Below, piece by piece: positions 54,401-61,547 of a stretch of DNA of 64,000 nucleotides (positions are counted from its first letter, which is position 1; the number at the start of each line of letters is the position of its first letter). This DNA is from Candidatus Kapaibacterium sp. (lineage in GTDB: Bacteria; Bacteroidota; Ignavibacteria; Kapaibacteriales; UBA2268): NCBI GenBank assembly GCA_026418625.1, contig JAOABA010000043.1, positions 1 through 64,000 of the forward strand. The letters are read 5' to 3'. The notes under the pieces are model-generated. The model was not told where the DNA came from and did not search any database. It was given only the letters and a program-made list of their open reading frames with translations. Position numbers and translations under genes: made by a program.

Positions 54401-57276
54401 AGGACAACAGGGGAACCGTGCCCAAGAAATGCCACCCAATCAGCTCCTTTGTTAATTTCTGATATTATTCTAACAGCTTCTCCTTCACCACCAACCTTTG
54501 GATCTTTTTTATTGATTATCATAGTATCAGCACATAAAGCAGGAGATTTCATAATCAAATCTTCGGCAAATGTGTATTTCATAATTGAATACCACGAAGC
54601 TCTCTCATTATCGTTTGTTCCTCCGGACATTAATAGAAATCTTTTCATCCATCTATCGTTAGGAACGGTCTCGTATTCAATTACTTTTTCAACATATTTC
54701 AATCCTTGTTGATTAGTTTTTATAGGAATTCTCCCAAGGACAATTTCAGAAAGTAGGTCATCGCCTTCGAGAAGACCATACCAATAATCACTTGCGGGCC
54801 AGCCATAAGTTGGAATGAAATCTTTGTTAATTGTGGAACTCTGTAACATTCTGGCATCCCAACTTGCATCTCCAACTAATGTAACATATTTAATTTTTGG
54901 GGGATTCCAATTGTAATAAGCGTGCTTCAAGAACTCTTTGATTGCGTGAGGAGATTTTTTACCGAAATAGAATTCCTTGTATATATCGTTTACATCTATT
55001 ACCAAAGCTCTAAGCGTTGAATCAGCTTGTTGTCTGTATTCCTTTAATTTATTGGCAGTTTCAAGAAAATCGGGATGAGTGATAATCAATAAATCTGCTT
55101 GATTTGAAGAATTAAACAAATCAGTTTGATTAACCTTTGTGGCTGTGGCTTTCGTTAGTTTTTTATCATCGCATAAAAAGATATTACGCTCAATACCAGC
55201 TTTTAAAATCAATTTTGCTTTATAAGATTTTCCGCTCTGATGCTCTATAAAGGAAAGAAGAGATAACTTGCCATCTTTACTAATTTGTTCCTTTAAAGTT
55301 TCCGGTTTACCTTTTTGTATTATTAATCCAAAGATATCGGTTTTACTAATATTATCAGCAAGTTTGCTTCCCAAGGACTTAATCGAATTTTTGAGAGAAA
55401 GAGGAAAATCAGCATTATTTTTAAACCCATTGAAAAGAATAAATATAATACTTTGGTTAGGGATTGAATTAATAAAATTTTCGATTGAGGTTGAATATTC
55501 TAAAAATTGTCTGAACTGTAAAATACTAAATTCAGGTTGCTCTAAATAGCCAATAGAAAAACCAATTTCATTTTGAGTAAATAAAGAATCGTTAATTCTG
55601 AAGGATGTAAAAGCTTGAGTGTCTTTTGCTGTGCTTAAGCTTATGAAAGAGCCTGCTTTGGTCTCAGGTTGGAATAATAATCCGTTTGTAGTATCGAGTG
55701 CCAAAACATTATTTAAAGAAAAACCTAAAACTTCCAAAGATGAATTTTCAGAAAGGTTTGGAATTCCGAAAGGTGTGTCAGTATTAGTAAAAACAGGTTC
55801 TGATTTGCCTTTAACTTTAATAAAATCAAAACCAACCTGATCAACCAAAAAATCATTATCATTCTTCTTAAAACCTATAGATTCAAGTTGAATCTGATTT
55901 ATACCTTGGATTAAATCATTTGAAGATTTAATTACTTCCTTGTTTCTAACATCTTTTCGTTTGAGTGAATCTAAAGCAACAAAATTGTTGTTCAGGTCAA
56001 TTTTAATTAAATGACTAAATTGAAATTTATTAGTATCAACGGTAATGTCGTAAAGAGAGCTTTTGTAATTCAATTCGATTGAAATTGAGTCACTTGCTGA
56101 TGGATAAGGATAAAATTCGAAATTTGCAATGAAATTTTTTGAAGTCAAAGGTCCGGGTTTAGGTTCGAGAATTTCCCAAAACCAACCTTCACCGGGAACA
56201 ATTTCTACATTATCTTGAGGGAAACCTCTATGGTATTTTCTTTCAATTTCAATATGTCTGCTTATTTCAACATAATTAAGAGTTTTAGAAGCATTTATTT
56301 CAATTACTTTTTGATATCTTAGCCCTTCCTTTTTATCATCATAAGTAAGGAAGAAAGAGGCTTCGTCAGTATAATTTTCGAACCAAGTAGTATCTCCCTT
56401 TGCTCTGCTGCCAAGGAAATAGAGGACATCATCAGCATCAAGAACTTCGTTACCATTATCGGAAATGAAAATTCGCTCTTCTTTTACTTCAGACCAAAGA
56501 ATGAAATTTTTGATAGGGAGTGAGTTAAATGAAGTTTCGACAGCTAAAATTTCTGAAGCTTTTATTGAAGCAATTCCATCTGATTTGGTGATTAATCTAA
56601 CATATCTTTTTTCAGGGTTATACCATTGAGTTTTAAGAAGTAAATCGTTGGATTTTTTTAAATCAAAATTAGAAGGTGGGCTATAAAATCTGCTTATCTG
56701 ATTTTTATTTTTAATGAATGAATAAAAGGAAAAATCATTTTGAGGAATTGTATTAATGCTTTCAGAAAAGCCAGAAAATTCTATATTAATAATTACACTG
56801 TCAATGATGCCAAATTCTTGAGTAATTGAATTATAATAGAATGGTTGAATAGTAACAATTGCTACGGGTAATCCTCTTAGGATTCCAATTCTCTCTACTT
56901 TCAATTCAGGTTCTAATATTTTAACTTCTTTCAATTTTTCTTGGTAATTTTGGACAAGTTCTGATACTTTAAGAATATCAAAAGAACCAATCTTTTTTAA
57001 CTTAAAGTTTTCAAAGTTATGTTTAATAAAACCATCTTGAGGAATAGCAATCTGGAATCTAATATCGGGTAATGAAAAATTATGATATGAAGGAAAATTT
57101 GAATCATCACTGTTAAGGGTAACAAGATATTGAGAATGTCTTGTTTCATTCAATTGAAATTCAAGGGAGTTTAAATAAATCTTTAGACCGTCTTCTCTTT
57201 CAATAAATACTGTTGATGAAAATAGGTTAAGTTTAACAAAGAAAAGGAATATTGTTATGAATTTTATTATTTTCAT
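51463..57276 (-). CDS. porU: T9SS sortase PorU-like peptidase C25, very large
   Basis: 1937 aa. Signal peptide MKIIKFITIFLFFVKLNLFS. The gingipain-like C25 domain has catalytic His953 (FLGHGSPVVLDMDGW) and Cys983 (TLSCNTSAFAEPD), with KYVTLVGDASWD and DYWYGLLEGDDLLSEIVLGRIPI upstream. Beta-sandwich segments (CARDB-like, NNTITINQEV) fill the C-terminal half. The last 90 residues are a CTD (IKIFPNPSKDFVNVGF ... VGAYLINIRV). PorU cleaves cargo CTDs at the surface and joins them to A-LPS; the P. gingivalis enzyme is 1158 aa, so this one is unusually long. It matches the many CTD cargos in this window. No other T9SS genes adjoin it. Confidence 0.9.
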   Translation of the reverse strand: MKIIKFITIFLFFVKLNLFSSTVFIEREDGLKIYLNSLEFQLNETRHSQYLVTLNSDDSNFPSYHNFSLPDIRFQIAIPQDGFIKHNFENFKLKKIGSFDILKVSELVQNYQEKLKEVKILEPELKVERIGILRGLPVAIVTIQPFYYNSITQEFGIIDSVIINIEFSGFSESINTIPQNDFSFYSFIKNKNQISRFYSPPSNFDLKKSNDLLLKTQWYNPEKRYVRLITKSDGIASIKASEILAVETSFNSLPIKNFILWSEVKEERIFISDNGNEVLDADDVLYFLGSRAKGDTTWFENYTDEASFFLTYDDKKEGLRYQKVIEINASKTLNYVEISRHIEIERKYHRGFPQDNVEIVPGEGWFWEILEPKPGPLTSKNFIANFEFYPYPSASDSISIELNYKSSLYDITVDTNKFQFSHLIKIDLNNNFVALDSLKRKDVRNKEVIKSSNDLIQGINQIQLESIGFKKNDNDFLVDQVGFDFIKVKGKSEPVFTNTDTPFGIPNLSENSSLEVLGFSLNNVLALDTTNGLLFQPETKAGSFISLSTAKDTQAFTSFRINDSLFTQNEIGFSIGYLEQPEFSILQFRQFLEYSTSIENFINSIPNQSIIFILFNGFKNNADFPLSLKNSIKSLGSKLADNISKTDIFGLIIQKGKPETLKEQISKDGKLSLLSFIEHQSGKSYKAKLILKAGIERNIFLCDDKKLTKATATKVNQTDLFNSSNQADLLIITHPDFLETANKLKEYRQQADSTLRALVIDVNDIYKEFYFGKKSPHAIKEFLKHAYYNWNPPKIKYVTLVGDASWDARMLQSSTINKDFIPTYGWPASDYWYGLLEGDDLLSEIVLGRIPIKTNQQGLKYVEKVIEYETVPNDRWMKRFLLMSGGTNDNERASWYSIMKYTFAEDLIMKSPALCADTMIINKKDPKVGGEGEAVRIISEINKGADWVAFLGHGSPVVLDMDGWQAEKLNNKGRYGFFSTLSCNTSAFAEPDITARNEDYVLVPDRGFVGAGGSSNLADQFVSISLHLKMLQTIANPDNNLLTYPEILNNSRNRMISGELERFLILQYTYLGDPMIKLRMIGKPDIYINPKNISIATKSGNFQATENDSILVISGTIDNIGYKQNKPFRLLLTNLFNNNPDTSISIFYYGLCYPVAFKFELNIAGKPGKHNITISADPDRITDDKNFNNNTITINQEVFSTGLYPLEPQAYWNVKKTNPRFRFINPLADKFKFSYDFKIFDRSDNQNKVVKSSSTDEITENEGFIEWNTNTSLESDKLYYLYALNIKEGDTNRSSPLLIPFYANGNFNNDLVEYKIWDKELRNLSFENLDYDSKSNSLKIKQRDIPIDIIGIRGKEGVFRASEILFDNEYVITTPPVQRGFNIVTFNDTDPTQRKIRWFETWDDINTITNENSEKLVRFLRDTVQENEYVAIATCDEAMQVPIEHKRWKPGSIGSIDTLISTLKEFGSKLADSLDWGISFAMLGKKGLKPGEAIEDIDYTGDTARVSTFINYKSQTAKIIFPTINGFKSLSKIKIDGNLDSSFVKTDLILNARTIFNKDTILSQVNNKAEIDLINFQPNSFMNIQPILSLSNIDKNYFPAISSLSATLEPAPELFLSKTKSGIENNNLLRGDTAKVTLTLKNISLRSKSKQTRATIYSISQIIIADTALVQDLNPDEERTYHFYIPTTSLSSSNLISLKINNPQSINEFYVFNNSTEATLKIIEDKEKPTVRLFLDGVEIKDGDYTSLKPRFKVQLFDNSSLQISNPTKLWVRINGIAQSETNTQDYKFQSFGNQKGLKAELSFLSESFEYKQNNIHIYFEDAAGNKDTAFYRVFVSQNGIIDKIKIFPNPSKDFVNVGFYFKSPVNEGTATLDIFNINGQKLKTITFPVKIGTNLFIWDLFDDYNNKIPVGAYLINIRVQSEIYVEPQRAIFFRTE

Positions 57277-57428
57277 TAAAATTTAATCTTAGCCAATAAT
57301 GAACCATTGTATCAAACAATCAATAACAATTTTAAGTCAAAAAGTTTCAAATGATAACAGTAATTATGACAAATTTAATAAGGATTTATTGATTTTTTTA
57401 TGTTTTGTATTTATCAAAATAATACCCT

Positions 57429-57463
57429 AAAAAAAAGAAACCCTATGATTTCTCATAGGGTTT
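57429..57463 (-). terminator. Rho-independent terminator for the 57512-58888 gene
   Basis: On the reverse strand an 11-bp perfect stem (AAACCCTATGA and TCATAGGGTTT, 57438-57463) is followed by C and eight T. It lies about 50 bp past the gene's stop and well separates it from porU, which is read from its own promoter in 57277-57430. Confidence 0.88.
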
Positions 57464-57511
57464 AGGAGCGACTCAATTAATTTAACTAACTATGTGAGGT
57501 TCTTATGAAAA

Positions 57512-58888
57512 CTATTTTCTTCTAAATGTATCTTTGCTCGAAGCTGATTCGCTGAAAGATTCCCTTAGACCAATCAGGATCTTCTGACTGATTTCTTCTG
57601 CGACTACCTTCTTGATATTATCATCACTAGTCATATAATCAGCGATGGCTCTTTCGACTCTTGATTTAATGATTTCAGCAGATTGACCAACCAAGACGTT
57701 TGCAAGCTGATGGATATCATATTGCTGACCACGAAGAGTTTCAAGCTGGCTTCGGTTTGCATCTTCCATTTTCTTAAGCATCTTGTCCATTCTTTCTTCT
57801 TCTTCAGTATAGATAAGAGTGATAGCAAGGAGCGAAAGCATCGTAAATTCAAGGAATATAGCCAGAAGAATGAACGATGGTTTGGTAGGTGGAATGAACT
57901 TCAAACCTCTGATACCAACAGCAACGATAAGGAACGCAGCACCACCATAAGCCAAGCCGGTAACGTTGTTTGCATATTTTTCGGTGAAGTGGTGAGCCAT
58001 ATAAAGTCTGAGTCCTTTGAAAATTTTAAAGTGATTTCTACGCCAGAGCAAACCGTCTTTTGTATCTTCGATTTCTTTCAAAACGAAATCAGAGAAATAC
58101 TCTTTAATTCTTCCGTAAAGGGCATCGTTACGAAACATAACAACATCGGTATTATCATCGAAGATTTCATCGAATTGAAAGCCTTGTTTTGGTGAGGCAA
58201 GTTCTTCGGAAATAGTCCTATCCCAAATGATTCTGAAGGCTCTTTCGATGTCATTTCTGTCCTTTTCAAGGAGCTTATCATCAGGCATAGTCAAAATTTC
58301 AACAATTTCGTCTGAAAAGCCAGTTTGGAGTCTTATCTTAGCCATAGTATTATCAATTTGTCTATCGAATAGGACAGCCATAAATCCAAAGCTCGTCGGC
58401 ATAACCATAGTAATAAGTGTAGTAATAAATACAGCGAGAACAAGAGCTAAAATCCAGAATCCAACCCACGGTTCGAGAATAATTGGATGCTCACCCAAGA
58501 CTTCAGATTTTGCATAGAATTCCTGAGCACCCTTGACATATCCGTGAATTTTTTCGGTTCGTTTCTCAAAACTAAAATCGAAAATATATTCTTTATCAAT
58601 CCATTCTTTGGAAATATCTATTCTGCCTCTTTTGAGTAATTCTTCGGCTTTTTCTTTTGGAGTTGAAGCCCAAACAAGACCTTTGAACTGAACAAAACCA
58701 ATTTTCTCTAATTTATCACCGCTTGGTTGGAACAGAGGAACAACAAATTGGGCGGTTCCCCAAGGAATTACGTAATATTGAAAGAAGAAAAAGAAGGAAA
58801 TCACAAGAACTAACAGAACAACAATATGTTGAGCAGAAAGCTTTTTAACTGATTTTCCTCTTTGCTGGGAATAAAATGTTTTTGCCAT
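57512..58888 (-). CDS. Four-helix membrane protein of unknown function
   Basis: 458 aa, GGAGATAAT upstream. Membrane segments at about 20-42 (HIVVLLVLVISFFFFFQYYV), 143-165, 318-334 (AYGGAAFLIVAVGIRGL) and 342-361. Soluble region 45-140 lies outside or in the periplasm. A long cytoplasmic helical region (165-315) has FSDEIVEILTMPDDKLLEKD. The C-terminal 95 residues form a coiled coil (RMDKMLKKMEDANRSQLETL). It has a strong terminator and a codon use like highly expressed genes (inference). No family recognised. Confidence 0.7.
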   Translation of the reverse strand: MAKTFYSQQRGKSVKKLSAQHIVVLLVLVISFFFFFQYYVIPWGTAQFVVPLFQPSGDKLEKIGFVQFKGLVWASTPKEKAEELLKRGRIDISKEWIDKEYIFDFSFEKRTEKIHGYVKGAQEFYAKSEVLGEHPIILEPWVGFWILALVLAVFITTLITMVMPTSFGFMAVLFDRQIDNTMAKIRLQTGFSDEIVEILTMPDDKLLEKDRNDIERAFRIIWDRTISEELASPKQGFQFDEIFDDNTDVVMFRNDALYGRIKEYFSDFVLKEIEDTKDGLLWRRNHFKIFKGLRLYMAHHFTEKYANNVTGLAYGGAAFLIVAVGIRGLKFIPPTKPSFILLAIFLEFTMLSLLAITLIYTEEEERMDKMLKKMEDANRSQLETLRGQQYDIHQLANVLVGQSAEIIKSRVERAIADYMTSDDNIKKVVAEEISQKILIGLRESFSESASSKDTFRRK

Positions 58889-59116
58889 TAATATTATCTC
58901 CTAATGATAATCTAATCTAATTGTTTAATTGTCAAACTTAAAACTCAAATTATAAATTTTATAAAACTAAATAAAATTTAAATTTATGATATTAATACAA
59001 AACGAATATATAATTTTGATTAATTGTAAAATATAACAATTTAATTGAATTTTATGTAGTATTTTAGATTGAAATTTTGTAGTGTATTTAACTACAAATT
59101 ATTAACAATCTTTAAT

Positions 59117-59287
59117 TCATTCTTTCGGCAAATTTTTGTAATTTGCAGGTGTGAGAAGCAAAACTTTAATACCGTCAGCAATTCTTAAATCGGGTGGCAC
59201 AATCCGAGGTTCTGCTTTTATTACCTGTTTGAATATTCGACAAGCTCTTTTGATGTTTTTATTCTTTAGTGCTTTCCCAGTCTCCCT
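59117..59287 (-). pseudogene. Possible gene fragment, 57 codons without start
   Basis: An open stretch on the reverse strand with no ATG: GKALKNKNIKRACRIFKQV then IKAEPRIVPPDLRIADG and KVLLLTPANYKNLPKE, stop. Its composition is protein-like and a stop lies directly upstream, so it is either a remnant or chance. The rest of the gap 58889-59362 is AT-rich with no other feature apart from the promoter for the aminotransferase. Confidence 0.25.
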
Positions 59288-59362
59288 CTAATTCAAACAA
59301 GATAAATTCTTTCATTTGAATTAAATATTTCAATTTTTTTATATTTTACAGGGAGACTTAAA

Positions 59363-60730
59363 ATGAAAAATGACACAATAGCAGAAAAATCAGCATATAA
59401 ACCAAAATATTATGTTAATGAACGAGAAGTATTTTGGGAATTAAAAAAACATATGCTCATTGATGGGTTTGATTTTGTTCCAGACTATGAGCGTTCGCAA
59501 GGGTTTTATTATTACGATAAAATTTCAGGTAGAAAATTTTTAGATTTCTTCACTTGCTTTGCTTCTGTTCCTTTGGGACTGAATCATCCTAAATTGCTCG
59601 ATCCTTCATTTATAGAATATATCGGCAAAATATCACTTAATAAACCATCAAATTCGGATTTATACTCCGTTGAAATGGCCACCTTTGTTAAGACTTTATT
59701 TAAGACAGCTGTTCCTGAGCATTTTAAATATTTATTTATGATTGAAGGTGGAGCGTTAGCAGTTGAGAATGCACTCAAAGTTGCTTTCGATTGGAAGGTT
59801 AGAAAAAATTTCGAAAATGGCTATTCTAGCGAAAAAGGTCATAAAATAATTCATTTCAAAGAAGCATTTCACGGACGTTCGGGTTACACAATGTCACTTA
59901 CAAATACAGACCCAAACAAAGTCAAATATTTTCCAAAATTTGATTGGATACGTGTTATTAATCCCAAATTGACGTTCCCATTGACAGAAAAAAATATCGA
60001 AGAAACTATAAAAATAGAAAATCAGGCTATTGAAGAAATAAAGAAAGCTTTTACTGAGTTTAAAGATGATATCGCCGCAATCATTATCGAACCAATTCAA
60101 TGCGAGGGCGGAGACAATCATTTCAGGGATGAATTTTTGCAAAAGTTAAGAATACTTGCAGATGAAAATGAAGCTCTTTTAATCTTTGATGAAATACAAA
60201 CAGGTGGCGGTCTAACAGGAACGATGTGGGTTCACGAACAAATGAATGTAAAATCTGACATTTTAACATTTGGGAAGAAACTTCAGGTTTGCGGTATCCT
60301 TGTTGGAGAAAGAATTGATGAAGTTGAGAACAATGTTTTCAGGGAATCATCGAGAATTAATTCAACTTGGGGCGGAAATCTTACTGATATGGTCAGAGCT
60401 ACAAAATATCTCGAAATAATTGAGGAAGATAATCTTTTAAATAATGTCAAGATGCAAGGAAAATATCTGATGTCAAGATTGAAAGAATTTGAAAATAAAT
60501 ATTCTCATCTAATTTCAAATTCGAGAGGAAGAGGATTGTTATGTGCATTTGATATGCCCGATTCAAAAATCAGAAATAATTTCAGGGAAATGTGTTATAA
60601 TGAGGGTTTACTCATTCTTCCTTGTGGGACAAAATCAATAAGATTCCGTCCGGCTTTGAATATTACTGAAAGCCAGCTCGAAGAAGGGTTATCTGTTATT
60701 GAAAAGGTATTGCAAAAAATCAACATTTGA
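59363..60730 (+). CDS. lat: L-lysine 6-transaminase
   Basis: 455 aa, CAGGGAG upstream. PLP class-III aminotransferase of the lysine epsilon-aminotransferase group: RKFLDFFTCFASVPLGLNHP, IEGGALAVENALKVAFDWK, FKEAFHGRSGYTMSLTNTDP, IIEPIQCEGGDNHF, LLIFDEIQTGGGLTGTMW, and the PLP Lys at about 305 (TFGKKLQVCG). Converts lysine plus 2-oxoglutarate to 2-aminoadipate 6-semialdehyde plus glutamate, for lysine breakdown. No downstream semialdehyde dehydrogenase is in the window. Single gene next to the respiratory operon. Confidence 0.92.
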   Translation: MKNDTIAEKSAYKPKYYVNEREVFWELKKHMLIDGFDFVPDYERSQGFYYYDKISGRKFLDFFTCFASVPLGLNHPKLLDPSFIEYIGKISLNKPSNSDLYSVEMATFVKTLFKTAVPEHFKYLFMIEGGALAVENALKVAFDWKVRKNFENGYSSEKGHKIIHFKEAFHGRSGYTMSLTNTDPNKVKYFPKFDWIRVINPKLTFPLTEKNIEETIKIENQAIEEIKKAFTEFKDDIAAIIIEPIQCEGGDNHFRDEFLQKLRILADENEALLIFDEIQTGGGLTGTMWVHEQMNVKSDILTFGKKLQVCGILVGERIDEVENNVFRESSRINSTWGGNLTDMVRATKYLEIIEEDNLLNNVKMQGKYLMSRLKEFENKYSHLISNSRGRGLLCAFDMPDSKIRNNFREMCYNEGLLILPCGTKSIRFRPALNITESQLEEGLSVIEKVLQKINI

Positions 60731-60832
60731 TTACACTTAATTAACTTAACACTTAATTAATTTTTCTTTAATCAGATATATTGTTGATTTTTGCTAAATT
60801 GCTACTTGATTGAAAATAAAGGTAGTTAATTT

Positions 60833-61543
60833 ATGGCTGATTCGAAGTCGGTCAAAAACACCATATACTTTTGGTTGTTATGGATAATTATCACAATAGC
60901 AGGGTTTTATCTGTTGTATGATTATGTGATAAAAAATACCGGATTTATGCCAGCTCAGCCAATTCAATTTTCTCATAAAGTTCATTCGGGCGATTTCGGA
61001 ATGAAATGCCTTTCCTGTCATACAAGTGCAGAAAATTCAGCTTATTCTGAAATCCCAACTACTTACTCTTGTATGGTTTGCCATATTGCTCTGAAAAATA
61101 CATCTGATTTGATTAAACCATTGAATGAGAGCTTTGATTCTTTGAAACCAATAATCTGGAACAGAGTTTATAGAGTTCCTGATTTTGCAAAATTCAATCA
61201 CAAGGTGCATATAAACTCACTTATTGATTGTTCCACTTGTCACGGTGAGGTCGAGAAAATGGAGAAAGTGTATCAATTTCGACCGATAACTATGTCTTGG
61301 TGCATTGATTGCCATAGATATCCTGAAAAATATGCTATTCCTGCAAGGGATATTTCAGGAATATTTTCTGCTGATATTAATCTGGATTCATTGAATTTAT
61401 ATAAGAAAAAATATTACTCAATCATAAACCCTCCTTATGGAATGTGGCTCTCTGATGTGTATGAAAGTGAATATTTAAAGAATATAGTTTATCCAAGAGT
61501 TTATTCGAGGGGTAACGAAAATTGTTCGGTGTGTCATCATTAA
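60833..61543 (+). CDS. actA: Alternative complex III pentaheme cytochrome ActA
   Basis: 236 aa. One N-terminal membrane helix (IYFWLLWIIITIAGFYLLYD), then five heme-binding motifs: CLSCH, CMVCH, CSTCH, CIDCH and CSVCH, with distal FSHKVH and FNHKVH. This matches ActA of alternative complex III, the quinol-oxidising complex that replaces bc1. Ends 4 bp before actB. First gene of the act operon, which runs beyond the window. Confidence 0.92.
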   Translation: MADSKSVKNTIYFWLLWIIITIAGFYLLYDYVIKNTGFMPAQPIQFSHKVHSGDFGMKCLSCHTSAENSAYSEIPTTYSCMVCHIALKNTSDLIKPLNESFDSLKPIIWNRVYRVPDFAKFNHKVHINSLIDCSTCHGEVEKMEKVYQFRPITMSWCIDCHRYPEKYAIPARDISGIFSADINLDSLNLYKKKYYSIINPPYGMWLSDVYESEYLKNIVYPRVYSRGNENCSVCHH

Positions 61544-61547
61544 ATTT

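Noticed and set aside
54299-54712. 137-aa forward frame inside porU
   Set aside because: Antisense of the C25 catalytic region, which is strongly supported on the reverse strand.
59150-59230. tRNA-like sequence with GAGGTTCTGC
   Set aside because: No cloverleaf could be built, and no acceptor stem or anticodon arm was found. No tRNA or rRNA gene was seen anywhere in the window.
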